64,000 bases of DNA from Argyresthia goedartella (GCA_949825045.1 OX463829.1:23158715-23222714), one strand, 5' to 3'. Positions 20,632-32,337 are shown, numbered from the stretch's first letter. The notes: generated by a model not told the origin, from the letters alone. Translations and numbers: made by a program.

Positions 20632-20804
20632 TATATATTAAACACAAATGGAAGAATTTGGAATACACACGACGGAAGAAAACAAAATTATGCATTCATT
20701 CATTCAAATTATTATTACATTCCGGTATATGAATGAATGAATGCATAATTTTGTTTTCTTCCGTCGTGTGTATTCCAAATTCTTCCATTTGTGTTTAATA
20801 TATA

Positions 20805-21058
20805 TGTCACTGGAAAATAATACGATCCGTAAGTTTATAAATTTCCTAATTTGTTTTCCGCAAGTTTATAAACATACTAACCTAACCTAACCTAACCTAA
20901 CCTAACCTAACATTAACATACTAACCTAACCTAACCTAACCTAACCTAACCTAACATTACCTAACCTAACCTAACCTAGCCTAATATAATCTAGAAGGAA
21001 GTTTATAAATTTCCTAGGAAATTTATAAACTTGCGGATCGTATTATTTTCCGGTGACA
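20805..21058 (-). mobile_element. MITE-like element carrying telomeric repeats, copy 2 (inverted)
   Basis: Reverse complement of 20378-20631, also 254 bp, ending CCGGTGACA followed by TA. Another stray end, CCGGTGACATATTTACAA, sits at 21087-21104, so a third copy or a partial duplication may have been present. Confidence 0.8.
20877..20984 (-). repeat. Interstitial (TTAGG)n array, inverted copy
   Basis: CCTAA units on the plus strand with the same breaks in mirror order as the array at 20452-20559, which shows it was copied by inversion and did not arise separately. Confidence 0.95.
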
Positions 21059-21608
21059 TATTTACAATAATGTATACTCCGGTATTCCGGTGACATATTT
21101 ACAAATTATTATTTAAATTTACAATAAATTATGCATTCATTCATGCATTCATTCATTCGTGTATTAATTCATTCATACCATCGATCATTCATTCTGAATC
21201 ATTCTATCGAGCGATGTCGACGGCCGTGGTGTGTCACTGTCATTCATTACAAATGCTGTAGGCCCTGCCTTCAGCGCTTATTTTCAGTCAGCGCCGAGTG
21301 TTGCCCTGCGAGCGTCACAGTCTGCGGCGTGGTACAACCATTAAAACATATGTACGTAAAATATATAACATAGTAGTAAGTAGAAAATACAATAAATAAA
21401 ATATGTAATAATAGAGATAATATAAATACATTTTTTGTGCGGTAGCCATAGTTTCCATTTTAAAAACTTTTTTTATTTAGAATTTACCTAGGTTGTGCGG
21501 GACAGGCGGTCCCACTGGCAATGTCAATGAGCAACCACAGACTCAAGTCTTGTTTCGGCGAGAGGTTGGAACGGAAGGGAGGAGTAGTCTCTGCTGATCC
21601 AGAAACAT

Positions 21609-22689
21609 ATAAAGATGACTTTATAGTAGAGTAAATAATTTCGAAAAAAAAATTTTTTTTCGTACACCTTAACAAATAATTTCCCCCCTGACATATTTAG
21701 TTATATATTTTGAGCATTATGCATTGTAAGCTTGTATATTTTAACAATTATGAATTATAACCATTCTACATTTTGACAAGTATATAGGTATATATATATA
21801 GTATATAGGTATATGAACATCATGTATAGTTTATAGTTTTAGAACTTATATCAATTGAGTATTTTGTAGTTTTTTTTTGATACATTATTTATTCTGATTT
21901 TACTTGAACTTAAATATTCTAAACTTATATATTTTGAGTTTGTATATTTCAAGAACCCAAATGTATGTCGGTACTGTTGTAATGCCACAAATGTCATATA
22001 AATATGCTTTCGAGTTTCATTGTAATTCTACGCGGTTGGCATTCTGCGGATATGGACCATTCGTTTCCAATATCCTCCGAGCAAACTGCACCCTTTTGCA
22101 TAGATCCCTAATCTTACTTAAGGCTGCCAAAACGTCGACACGAGTAAAGGGTTTCAAAGGACTTAATTCAAATAAAACCCAAAACGTGTGGAGAATACAA
22201 TACAGAGGCGGCCTAAGCCCCGGTCGATTGTAAGGATTCCGGTGGAAAAGTTGGGAGTTTTCGTCTCTATTTTATCTTCTAAACGTTTGTTCTTTTGTAG
22301 CGACCACGATTGCATATATTTTTTTGCTCTCTTGAGCTGTAAAGCATAAAATCGTTGTTTTATCACCCGCGCAGAGTTTAGAAAAAGGAAAAAATATAGG
22401 GTACTTTTTAACCGAAGTCTTATGGTTATTTCAATACAAAATATTGCCATATTCTTGTCTTGTGTATAAGTTAGAATATAGCACTGAAGGTTTTCTTCAA
22501 TATCCGTTGAGTAGTTTGAAAGTGAAAAAGCAACAAACAATTTCCATCGCCACAAACTCTCGCATCTACAATGTTGTATTAGAAGTCTGTTATCTAGGTA
22601 AAATTGTTATGCAACGGTGGGATTAAACTATTAAAAGTTTTAATTATTATGTCAACAACATAACAACAACTAACTTAACTAGTTTTTAC
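21609..22689. other. No gene seen
   Basis: AT-rich sequence. Open stretches at 21904-22233 and 22163-22555 show no domain. The first half is a succession of short ATTTTGA-like motifs without clear periodicity. Confidence 0.45.
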
Positions 22690-23612
22690 ATTGGCCCGCC
22701 TGTACAGGACACCGTAGAATCTGGGTAGGGTGTTCCGTCCATTATCAATCGCTGTTGAGGTAGAACCTTATTTTTCTGTATCTTGTTGTATTCGTAGTAA
22801 AGAAAGCACCGACTCTTGAAAGAATTGCTAGCCGTCGCAAGTCTAGAGCGGGGTGCAACTAGTCTGTGATTATTTGTTAGGTTAATATTACAGCTATCGC
22901 TACGTCTGGAAAACGCATATATACATTGTATTTTCGAAAATAAATTAACTAGCTACAGTTAGTAAATTCAATTAGATTCATTCTGATTAATTCAATTAAA
23001 GTCAATTTCTTTAAAAAGTTATCTTAAGGAGTATGTTTGTTTTAAATTATAAATTGCTCGAATAGCCCTTTTTTGGGAAATAATAATAATTTGATTATCC
23101 GCTGCTTTCCCCCACAGCAAGATACATGAAAGTAACTGAAATATACTAGCCCGGATGTAGCCACATCCGTGTTTTGTCTGATGTTCCTAACAGCGTAAGC
23201 TACAGAACTTTATTTATCAGCTAATTTATCTATGTCCCCACTGCAATTTGCTATCCGAAGAAACTTATTACCATTTACTTATTCTAACGTGTTGCTGTCT
23301 AACACTAAACTGGTCTCAACTTGCCTGGCATTTGGAAGTGAGAATTTGATACACTTGGTCTTATCAGCGTTTAACAATAAATTATTAACTGTGAACCAAT
23401 TCAAGGTTAAAGACAATACACTATTAACATAATCAAAATATTCTTTTTGCCTTTAAATTTTGAAGACCAGTGAAGTATCATCAGCAAACCACAATGTGCC
23501 AGTCAATTTCTCCACCATGAAAGGCAGATCGTTAATATATACCAGGAATAATAAAGGGCCTAATATGGAACCTTGTGAAACGCCAATTTTTACACCCGAT
23601 CCATCAAATTTA
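22690..23612 (-). pseudogene. LINE reverse transcriptase 3' half, decayed
   Basis: On the minus strand motif B '[20 protein letters not shown]' (about 23540-23600) is followed by '[11 protein letters not shown]' (about 23460-23500), 'NWFTVNNLLLNADKTKCIKF' and, after stops, a C-terminal 'NNHRLVAPRSRLATASNSF' near 22820-22880. These are the palm, thumb and end of a Jockey/CR1-type ORF2. Several stops and frame changes separate them. The element is cut at motif B, where it abuts another LINE (23640-24690), suggesting it inserted there as a 5'-truncated copy. Confidence 0.75.
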
Positions 23613-23639
23613 ATTAATGTGGGATATCATATTTGCTCT

Positions 23640-24690
23640 AACGTTCAGTGCCCTTCGATCCCTCTCGATATCAGCATCGTCTCTCAAATCCTCGGTCACA
23701 AGATTTCAGAGATATTTGATTGCCGATACTGCCTTAAAAACCATTATCTCAATCTTTTTTTCATTATATTTAAGACCGTGATCACCGGCATATGATTTAG
23801 TTTTTTCTACCAGCTTCCTGAGTGCGGTGACCGAAAGAGCCAGCAAAGCGTCAGCGTAACGTATGTTGTTGACAGATACATTATCGATAGAATAGCCAAG
23901 AGGCCCTTCGATCAATTCTAAAAGTTAAAACTTGTTGGGTGATGTGAGACCCCCCTGCCTCCCTCAACACTCAAATCGATACAGGTCAGATTGTGACTCA
24001 GCCCGTTTTACGGTGTTAAGCTGATTAGAATACCAGTATTTAAACAAGTGAACCATCTCTGCAGGTAACTTTGTTTTTCCTAGCTTTGTCATCATAATTA
24101 ACTAAGTCAAAAGCCTTGGACAAATCCAGAAAACTTGCATAGACAGGCGTTTTTCTATCGGCATAATAACCATCAGTATGCTTGAGACTCATAATAGCGG
24201 TTTCCGTGGACAGCTGAACCTAATATGTGCATCGTGTAGTATAGTAGTATGTATGTGTGTTAAGCAAACTGTCGAGTACTTTTGCTATGATTGTGGCACT
24301 GTTAGGCCAACAGTTTTATTGGTAACTGCAGGCGGAACTACTGTTTTCATGAGATCGGTAGGCAGGTACGAGTGGCATAAGCCCAATGTATAGAATATCG
24401 CCAGCACTCTGGGCAGATGCGGGCCGACAAACTAAAGATGCTCAACACTAAGACCATCGTGGCCGGGCGATTCACCCCTTTTAGTATGACGTTCGCTATT
24501 CGAACATCTTTTGCCACAAAACTCAGACTAGGATCACCTCCCCGATTTTCAGTGAAGAGCATCATGTTTGTCGGGCCCAGTGGCGATTGAACAGCAAAAT
24601 GATTCTTAAAAAGATCAGCTATGTTCTAGTCTCCTGCCTGGCGTGTGTGTCCTTGTTTGCATGATGTAACGCTATTATATCCATATTTAT
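23640..24690 (-). pseudogene. LINE reverse transcriptase, 'RQGG/SPxLFN' family
   Basis: Minus-strand fragments in order: 'NIADLFKNHFAV' and 'SPLGPTNMMLF' (about 24545-24630), fingers near 24350-24500, motif A 'ASFLDLSKAFDLVNYD' (about 24095-24145), a decayed GG..SP motif B near 23940, 'VNNIRYADA' (about 23860-23890) and 'GLKYNEKKIEIMVFKA'. Motif C has YADA where YADD is expected, so a catalytic Asp is lost. At least three stops occur. The block order and motif style match the family whose endonuclease is at 28990-30600 and whose C-terminus is at 39697-40305. This one probably belongs to the same insertion as 28990-30600, split by the LINE at 24693-28981. Confidence 0.7.
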
Positions 24691-24694
24691 CTAG

Positions 24695-25120
24695 GTGCTG
24701 TTGGCACCATTTAAATTTAGATTTAAACTGACGTCTACTGGCACAAATTTGGCGTGGAAGGGCAAGACCGCCTTAAAAGGGACCGGAATAACTGTGACGG
24801 AGTTCCTCACTAAGTCCAGACATTCAGTGTTCATGGCTGGTAGGAACCATTTCGGTGTTCAAAACTGTTGGATAACTGAGGGCAGGATCGTCATATTACT
24901 CCCAGACAAGACCAGGCGGAAAGTGGAGTGTATGTCGGAGCTGCTGGAGTACACCAACAAGTTCCCTCTTTCCGCCAATCAGTCTGAGGGAGAGAAGCCT
25001 GCGAAGAAGTCATCCGCTGCTGTTGCTGCGCTCACGGTTGCTGCAGCGTCGGGCCCGGGTAAACGTCCTTCTAGCATCAGGCGCAAAGGTGCGTCGCCGG
25101 CGCCGGCAGCCAAGAAGTAG
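24695..25120 (+). CDS. LINE ORF1 C-terminal domain
   Basis: 141 codons, entered from the truncated 5' end, so the annotated start (24695) is nominal. 'LKGTGITVTEFLTKSRHSVF', 'NHFGVQNCWITEGRIVILLP' and a following 'DKTRRKVECMSELLEY' form a small conserved domain that I know from the end of ORF1-like proteins of lepidopteran LINEs (RNA-binding or chaperone function is inferred for ORF1 proteins in general). The tail is low-complexity, Ala/Lys/Pro-rich and basic ('GASPAPAAKK'). There is no CCHC knuckle in the part that remains. It ends with TAG at 25118-25120. ORF2 follows after several hundred bases. Confidence 0.65.
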   Translation: MLLAPFKFRFKLTSTGTNLAWKGKTALKGTGITVTEFLTKSRHSVFMAGRNHFGVQNCWITEGRIVILLPDKTRRKVECMSELLEYTNKFPLSANQSEGEKPAKKSSAAVAALTVAAASGPGKRPSSIRRKGASPAPAAKK

Positions 25121-25495
25121 GTTGCAACTTCACTTATCGCCGACAAACTCCGACCCGAAGTGTCTCCTTATTTGTGCGGGTTATACATGTTTTCTTTTGG
25201 CAGGTAGGTTTAATATTTGTCTGTTTTAGTTTATAGTAGCGGTCATTATTTCAACTCACTTCAGTCAATCAAAAAAAAACAACTTGATTGTTGTCAATGT
25301 CAACTGTCATCTGTCACTTTATTCTTGTAATGTGCATAGAGCGTAACGCACGGTGTGTTCCATTTTTATCAATAACTTAATTTATTTTGTCCGTCCCGTG
25401 TCCGTTCCGTTCCACTTTTCTAATGATTATGTATTCTTATCTTTCCGTCACTTTCACCTTTATTTTCCTGCCTGTATACAATTTTACATGTTAAA

Positions 25496-28400
25496 ATGGA
25501 AACGAGACAAACTCGTTCCATTTACAAATACTTAGGTGTTAATATTTCTGCATTATTGTTCCTTCTCTATGTTATGTATTATAGATGTTGTGTATATTTC
25601 GGTTACTTTCCCGGCATGCCCAGTGTGACTGGGTTAAGGCTTTTATTATTGATTATTATTATACATTATAGGCTAGTATACAATAGTCAGTTTCAATTAA
25701 TTTATATATATATATATTATATTTATTTTAAAGTTATTGTAGTATATTTATTTTATTTTATGGATATCATATATAAATTTACAAATAGTATTTTCTCATG
25801 TTCTTCTACCAGTGAATCTGACAGTGCGGGAAGCGGGTGGGCGGGCGCGTCACTGTCCGGCAGCCTGAAACGCGTGTTCATGCAGTCGGAGTTCAACTTC
25901 AATGTCGTGCATATCAACGCCCAAAGCATTCCTGCTAGCTATGCTGATCTCCTTGAAGTTTCAGCGATAAGAGAATACATGGAGTACTTGTCTCAGAATC
26001 CTTTCTCAAACCATCTCTTCCTTCCTCCATGTATTCTCTGCCAGGGTTCAGGCTCTATCGCAACGATAAGACGGGTAAAGCTGATGGCGGCGTGGCTATC
26101 TATTTACGTTCTGACATTCCTTGCAAAGTCATCAGCCATTCGCCAAGCCTGTTCTCTGGTTCGGCTGAGCATCTCTTCCTTGAGATCAGCTTGCATCACC
26201 ACAATATTCTTCTGGGTGTATATTATAGCCCCTCACTTCGCATCGATTACTTTGAATCTTTTGAAAAGCTACTAAATGACTTAACTCCTCTCTATAGTGA
26301 CTCTCTCATACTCGGTGATTTTAACACCTGTCTTCTAAAAAATAATGCCCGCTCCGCCAAACTTGAATCTATTCTACATTCCTTTGACTTGCATATTCTA
26401 CCCCTTGGCGCTACTCACTTTCAACCACATTGTACTCCCTCTCTTCTCGATCTTATGATCGTCTCCAACACATCCAAGGTGGCTTCCCATGGCCATCTTA
26501 CTGCTCCCTTCTCCTAACACGACCTGGTTTATTTTTCATACAAAGTCAGGCCCCCTAAGCGCAAAGCCAAATTTCTTGATATGCGGAGCTTCAAAGGCGT
26601 GAACCTCGATTCCCTTAAATTCGATGCCTCATCTATTGATTGGACCCCTGTCATCACTAGCGAGACCGTTGATGACAAAATCCTGAAGTTTAACTCGATT
26701 GTCCTGGGACTGTTCGACAAGCACGCACCAATGAAAAAGGTCAGGGTCAAACATCTCCCTGCCCCATGGTTGACCGACTCCATCAAGCGTTTAATGGCAA
26801 AAAGAAACCGTGCGAAAGGGCGATATAAGCGAGACTCAACCAACGAAAATCTTCTAACTTTCAAATGCCTCCGTAACCTGTGCAACCGCATGTGCCGCGA
26901 TGCCAAGCGACGACACATCCATGAGCGTATAGAGATGTATACCCCAGCTCAGGTCTGGAAGTTCCTTAAAACCATTGGTGTTGGCAAGTCCCAGGAATCC
27001 TCTTCAGGTAATGTCGATCTCAACGGTCTCAACCAGTTCTTCTCTTCTCCCCCCGTCGTGATGGACCCTGCCGCTAAGGAGGCAACCCTTCGTCGTCTAC
27101 GGCTAAAGGCTGTAGTCTGCACCTCACCGTTCAACTTCAGCTTCGTTGGAATTGGCGCAGTTAAAAAGGCAGTGCTAGCTATCACATCCAAATCTGCTGG
27201 TGGCGACAACGTCAGCCATCAAATGATCCACAGCGTCCTTGAAGAGTTGCTTCCTCCAATTACCTACATTATCAACTTCTCTCTATCTGATAGCTCCTTT
27301 CCTAGTCTGTGAAAGAAAGCACTCGTCATCCCACTGCCCAAAAATTCCAATCCTTCCTCCTTCAAAGATTAAAGGCCCATATCTATCTTACCCATTCTCT
27401 CTAAGGTCCTTGAATCCATAGTTCACTCCCAACTCTCCTCCTACCTTTCATCAAACAAACTTCTTAATCCGTACCAATCTGCGTTCAGACCAGGGCATAG
27501 TACTACCACAGCACTTTTAAAAGTCAGTGATGACATTCAGCTAGCGATGGATCAGAAGTTGGCCACAGTGATAGCCCTACTTGACTTCAGCAATGCCTTC
27601 AACTGCGTCGATTTTGACATCCTTGTCGCAATATTGAGTTCACTGAATGTGTCTTTCCACGCTGCTACCTGGTTCTACTCATACCTGAGAGGTCGTCAGC
27701 AACGAATTAAGTCTGAAGAGACTGAAACTCAATGGTGTAATCTTTCCTCAGGAGTGCCTCAAGGTGGTATTCTCTCTCCTCTTCTATTTTCAGTCTTCAT
27801 AAACTCCATCTCCGACGTCCTCTCTTCTTCGTATCATCTGTACGCAGATGATCTCCAAATTTATCGCCACTTTTCGCCCTGCGATGTAGCTTCATCTGTA
27901 GAGACACTGAATGCTGACCTCGAGAATGTGAAAGACTGGGCCTCATCATACGGGCTGTTGGTAAACCCGACCAAATCACAAGCCATGATTTTATGAACCA
28001 GGCACACTCTTTCCTTATTACAAAAGCCCGTTGTTCCTGTATCGTACAATGGCATCACAATAGAGTTTACTGACAAAGCCAAAAACCTCGGGATTATATT
28101 TGACAGCCATCTGTCTTGGTCTCCACATGTCAGCGAGGTCAGCAGACGGGTCTTTGCGTCCTTCCACTCCCTCAGGCGGCTGCAGTACTTCCTGCCGCGG
28201 CAGACCAAAATCACTCTTGCACAGTCCCTTCTCCTGCCGCTAATCGACTACGCCGATGTAAGTTGGGTAAGCGCGAACGAAGATCTACTGAACAAACTAG
28301 AACGACTTCAGAATCTCGGGATTCGGTTTATCTTCGGGTTGCGCAAATTCGACCACGTTTCTCAATATCGCAAAGAGTTGGGGCGGCTAACGATTCATAT

Positions 28401-28671
28401 TCTTTCATATCTTTTTAATATATTGAAAAATCCGCGCTACTCGAGCTACCTTCGACAGCGCTTTGAGTATCTCTTTTCAGGAGATCGGCACCGGAGATCT
28501 CACACGGTCTCACTCTTAGCCATACCAAGGCACAACACCTCGGCGTATGAGCACACCTTCAGGTTGCAGGCGGTCCGACTGTGGAACACACTTCCTTGCA
28601 AGATAAGAGACAGTCCCACTCTTTTCTCTTTCAAAAACCTGGTAAAAGAGCATTTCCTCTCTCTTTCATGA
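25496..28671 (+). pseudogene. LINE ORF2: endonuclease plus reverse transcriptase
   Basis: The start is uncertain; a hydrophobic N-terminal stretch precedes 'NFNVVHINAQSIPA' (about 25890-25935), the first endonuclease motif. After a one-base frameshift near 25968 the frame continues with 'RNDKTGKADGGVAIYLRSDI', 'LILGDFNTCLL' (catalytic GDFN, about 26308) and 'PSLLDLMIVS'. The linker has 'HLPAPWLTDSIKRLM'. RT follows: 'RPISILPILSKVLES', motif A 'ALLDFSNAFNCVD', motif B 'GVPQGGILSPLLFSVFINS' and 'HLYADDLQIY' (about 27838-27865), then thumb 'NLGIIFDSHLSWSPHV' and C-terminus 'LQAVRLWNTLPCKIRDSPT'. Internal stops are TAA 26515, TGA 27310, TAA 27370 and TGA 27994, all in one frame. The catalytic Asp residues are kept. 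Confidence 0.85.
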
Positions 28672-28877
28672 TAGTAGTTATAGTATGTATATTGTTACTA
28701 TATGTACATGTTTATGTATCTATTGGTACTTATTTAGTAGGTTGGTATATAGATATTTTATTTTACATATTTTATAGATATTCAATTTATTTATTTATTA
28801 TTTATTATAGATAAGTTATTTGATATTGTGCACTGCCTAGCCTTTCTTGGTAATTTTTCCTATCATGCCTTGGTTTG

Positions 28878-28920
28878 CTGGAAGAAATCTCTTTTTAGAG
28901 ATAAGCTCGCCTTTGTACAT
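28878..28920 (+). other. Conserved LINE 3'-UTR hairpin
   Basis: 'ATCTCTTTTTAGAGAT' forms a short stem directly before AAGCTCGCCTTTGTAC. The same hairpin plus AAGC is found at 19482, 17641 (minus), 37753 (minus) and 43778. It is probably the RT recognition structure of the element's RNA; the role is inferred. Confidence 0.6.
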
Positions 28921-28989
28921 ATGTTTTCAACAAATGTAACTTTTTATTTATCTTTGTGCAATAAAGAATTATGAATTATGAAATTTCCT

Positions 28990-30600
28990 CATGTAAGTAT
29001 CAAAAATATATATATACCTGGCCTCCCTGTCTCGAGCCTCGCTAACATGTCTGTTCCATCCTACAACGAGATTTCTTTTGTTTGTAAAGTTACCAGAAAG
29101 ACTAGTCAGAGATGCCTCACATAAAGCAGATATAATATCACCATACAGTTTATCCAGTACTAGCTTGTGTTCAATATTACTACAAAAGTTGTCACAGTAG
29201 TTTCTTACCATAGAGGGAAGTCGATCAGTCTTAATTTTTAATTACATAATTTAAATGCAGTTCTATTTCGTCTTGTTTTCTTCGCCCCATATAATTGTAT
29301 TAATATAAAATTAATAATAACATAAATTAATAACATTATGATAAAGTTTAAGCCTGTCCAAGTTTAAATTACATTCTAAAATTAAAGGAAAATAGTCTGA
29401 CCTGTAAACACCATACTTAGCAAAAAACAATGACTATGACTATTGATGGTAACGCGGCTTCTGTTACAACGCAATGGTCTAACCATCTTCTACAACAGTG
29501 CGCCTCACTCACATACACTGACGAGCAATAAAAATTTCCACCCACAAAATGCCGACAAACACCTTAATATCTCCCAAGACATAGAACCTTTTGATTTGAA
29601 CACAATATTTACGTTTTTAATTGGTTATATTCTGATGGCTGTTAAATGTAATTCAATATTGCAGATAATTCAATATTGCAGACGGCGTCATTAAGCTAGC
29701 CTTTCCCGTTTAGGAGTAATTTGGTGCTATGTCACTGGAACTTTTTCATTGCTCGTCAGTGTATATAAGTATTGGAGTCTATAGCTATCTTATTTCTCTC
29801 TGCGCATGTCCATTGTTGCTCCACACAAAAACCTAACAGCTCATTATAGAATGGTTCGTACGGGTGAGCATTAAAATCACCTAGCATGTACACACATTGA
29901 GCGTCACACTTGTTTATAACAGCGTTTATAGTACTCACGCATTCCGTGAAATCCGAACTTTTTTGGGCACAAAACGTGGGCATGTACACACTAAATACCA
30001 ATATCGGGTGGACATTTGTCAGCATCCTAACAGCACTTATACGGTGGTTATTGCACTGTACTGTTAAGACTGACGGAAATGCACTTTTTCGCCACAATAT
30101 CGCTGTACCACCGTAACCTCGACCATAGACCATTGTCGCAATAGTGTTCGTGTGAAATTCTGGCTTAAACTGTAAAGATAGATAAGATCATGTAGCAACT
30201 GTTTCGTATTTTGAATTCATATTTGGCTGAAGAGCGGGTATATTGCAATAATTATTATGTATTCGCACCTTCCTTCACTCTTTGTCGAACCCAGGTCTCG
30301 TATCGCCGCGCTTCAGTCAGCAGCTCATAAGTTTCGCTCTTGCTAACCCTTGCTCCTGCTGGTCTCCTCGTGCCTGTAATACCTCCTGGACATTCCCTTT
30401 CTCACCACGGCCGTGTGCATTTGACAGACGCTCCAGAATCCAGTCAAATAGATACCTATACCTATCAATACAGTCCATAAAATTCCCAATTCTATTATAT
30501 TTGCACAGGGTTCTGTGATATCCTCAATCGATTGGCGCATATTCTTACAATTAAAACTCATTAAAATGTATGTATTGATATTGGATGTATTATTCACTAC
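28990..30600 (-). pseudogene. LINE endonuclease and linker, decayed (same family as 23640-24690)
   Basis: Minus strand: 'ILMSFNCKNMRQSIEDI' (first endonuclease motif, about 30540-30560), 'GRGYGGTAILWRKSAFPSVL' (about 30060-30120), 'ILVFSVYMPT', 'YMLGDFNAHPYEPFYNELLG' (GDFNAH catalytic motif, about 29840-29890) and 'WTCAERNKIAIDSNTYI'. After a MITE insertion (29516-29761) the frame resumes with 'CCRRWLDHCVVTEA'. Then 'NIEHKLVLDKLYGDIISALC' and 'VVGWNRHVSEARDREAR' (29010-29190) mark the linker before RT. The EN core can be followed for about 230 codons but stops and a poor 30140-30340 segment break it. It ends where the plus-strand LINE begins. Confidence 0.75.
29516..29761. mobile_element. 246-bp MITE with CACTGACGAGCAAT termini
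   Basis: The left end 'CACTGACGAGCAATAAAAAT' and the right end, inverted, 'CACTGACGAGCAATGAAAAA' are flanked by TA on both sides (29514-29515, 29762-29763), as in Tc1/mariner-type insertions. There is no ORF. It interrupts the LINE endonuclease sequence exactly, so it inserted later. Confidence 0.85.
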
Positions 30601-31099
30601 GATAGGATTTCACCATCTTTGTTAGGCCGGTTAGCACCGACACATCTTCCATTCCATCATATTTTGAATAAATGATTCTCATAAATGGGCCACAAATTAT
30701 TGTCCATAAACATGGAAAGTTTGCTTTTCGGTATTTAAAAATTTGTTATAATTATAGTTTTTTTCTCGACGCATTTTAATCTGTATAGGCTGAATAGATA
30801 CATATTTTTTCCTTATAATATAATTGGCAACATGCTCAGTTGACGCCTTCTTATTACCATTTTATTATTCCATTATTATTATTCCATTACATATCAAGTG
30901 GGATTTGTCTGTCAGCCGCTTTGAATATTTCATACAGGCTATGTTCCGCCTTATTCACCATTCCATTAAATCGATTATTTGGAGTTTTAGAAGGTTTTCT
31001 GCATGCTACTGTCGTGATAGGTCATCACTGATAAAGTCATCCCTAGACGTTTTTATAATTTATTTTCCCCTGAAAATAATGGATCATTTGATCCAATTA
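30601..31099. other. No gene seen
   Basis: AT-rich sequence with ATT-rich patches near 30850-30890. No coding or repeat signal I can name. Confidence 0.45.
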
Positions 31100-31312
31100 T
31101 ACTATAATAATAATAATACCTTGGACACTATTTACACACATTGATCTAGCTCCAAACTAGGATTCCCTGTATCTTGATAAATATTATATTTAGATAGATA
31201 AACAACCAGGACACTAGGGCACAAACAAATATTTGCCCCCACAGAGACTCGAACCCGGGACCCTTGGCTTCGTAGGCAGGGTCACTGCCGACTCGGCATT
31301 TCGGGTCGTCAA
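31100..31312 (-). mobile_element. tRNA-derived SINE, complete copy
   Basis: On the minus strand the head reads 'ACGACCCGAAATGCCGAGTC' and holds a B box 'GGGTTCGAGTC' near 31250, about 40 bases after an A-box-like stretch, so it is derived from a tRNA promoter. The body and tail end 'CAAGATACAGGGAATCCTAG' with an ATT-rich terminus. It shares its tail with 1-105 and part of its head with 35690 and 42985. Confidence 0.8.
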
Positions 31313-32337
31313 TTTTAAATGATTATAAAACAATTATACAAGTAGCTTCAATCCAATCATTCAACAAGTTTCCATTCTATTCGAACCGATTCAAAAGGGC
31401 TTAACTTAATTCAGCCCATTCATCTTAGCATCATGAAATGTTCACTTGTCAAGAATTAAATAGTATTTTCTTAGAATTATTATACCAACCTCGTGCCAAT
31501 ATGTAGCCATTGTCAGCTATAATGAAATGTGGCACACCGTGCGTGTCGCCCTCTACCCCCCTACTCCCCTACCCCCCCCCTTGCGACAATGTACGAATAT
31601 TGATAGGTGCGGGGTGCAAACAAAGCTTTTTTTAGAAAACAGCCGGGTGTAGTTTTGTGGAATTCTGTTCTACACGAATTAACACCAGGCAACAATATTT
31701 TGGGTAAAGGTAGGTATCGTTTTTATCTGAACACTTATATGAACTAATCGATTCTTATAGCATCATAGAGTCCAAACTGATAAAAATTATCGCCAATTTC
31801 TGACTTTTACATGCTCGAGGTCTTTACATGAAAACTATCAATAGTTACTTCTGGTTATGCACTCTTCACCTTCTACAAATTACAAATGTATTTATTAACC
31901 GGAATCAAACATTACATGATCATTGTACTCATGACCTCCACACTAGGTATAATCGTCGAGGGCTAGGTAAGTACAAATATCTATGTTGACCACCAAGTGT
32001 TCTGCCCTCCATCCATAATTCCCAGATAGCCTTATGAATATTGCAGCCAACTCTCTTACAACAGCAGAATTACTGTAGCGGCGGTATCTACATAATCGCA
32101 GTGCCCCGCTCTGCTGTGCATGTCACTCCGGATCAACTGACAGCATACCAATGCGGCCTTGCAATGGCATCGGACACAATTCAGAACACATCCCTGGAGA
32201 GGATACTGCTCTGCCTTTAGATTGGACCGAAGAGCATCAAATTGGCTGGGGCCTCAATTAGAGGTGACTCGAAAAGTTGCACGGAAACGAGGTAAAATCA
32301 TGATGGATCAATATTTATCGTTAATCACAGAAACTAT
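31313..32337. other. No gene seen; C-rich run
   Basis: A pyrimidine run 'CCCCTACCCCCCCCCTTGCG' lies near 31566-31586. Otherwise AT-rich with no frame I recognise. Confidence 0.45.

Larger units (their letters stand above)
20378..21058. repeat. 681-bp near-perfect palindrome
   Basis: The arms 20378-20705 and 20731-21058 are reverse complements with a 25-base spacer. Each arm consists of one complete 254-bp MITE-like element plus about 74 bases of the surrounding LINE 3' UTR. Both outer edges coincide exactly with MITE ends, so the palindrome behaves as one composite unit with MITE termini. Confidence 0.9.
20287..21608 (-). mobile_element. LINE 3' end, copy 2 of the family at 1380-3268
   Basis: The pieces 20287-20377, 20632-20705 and 21127-21608 align in order with 1380-2030: 'AACACACACACAAATACATT', 'AATGGAAGAATTTGGAATA', 'TTCAGTCAGCGCCGAGTG' and 'ACCACAGACTCAAGTCTTGT' all recur. 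Only the 3' UTR and the last few codons of ORF2 are present, so it is strongly 5'-truncated. It is interrupted by the palindrome at 20378-21058. Confidence 0.85.
24693..28981 (+). mobile_element. Nearly complete LINE (Jockey superfamily-like), 4.3 kb
   Basis: A plus-strand element with an ORF1 C-terminal domain, a 375-700 base inter-ORF region, an ORF2 with endonuclease and RT, and a 3' UTR ending in hairpin 'CTCTTTTTAGAGATAAGCTC' (28878-28920), AATAAA and a short ATGAATT-repeat tail. The 5' end is truncated within ORF1. It lies between two halves of an older antisense LINE. One frameshift and four internal stops in ORF2 show moderate age. Confidence 0.85.

Noticed and set aside
20452..20984. 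A real telomere or a chromosome fusion point
   Set aside because: The TTAGG arrays are about 108 bases each, lie inside elements with defined ends and are mirror copies of each other; both sides continue into ordinary interspersed repeats.
24178..24393. 71-codon plus-strand frame
   Set aside because: Antisense to the LINE RT remnant at 23640-24690, which explains the sequence better.
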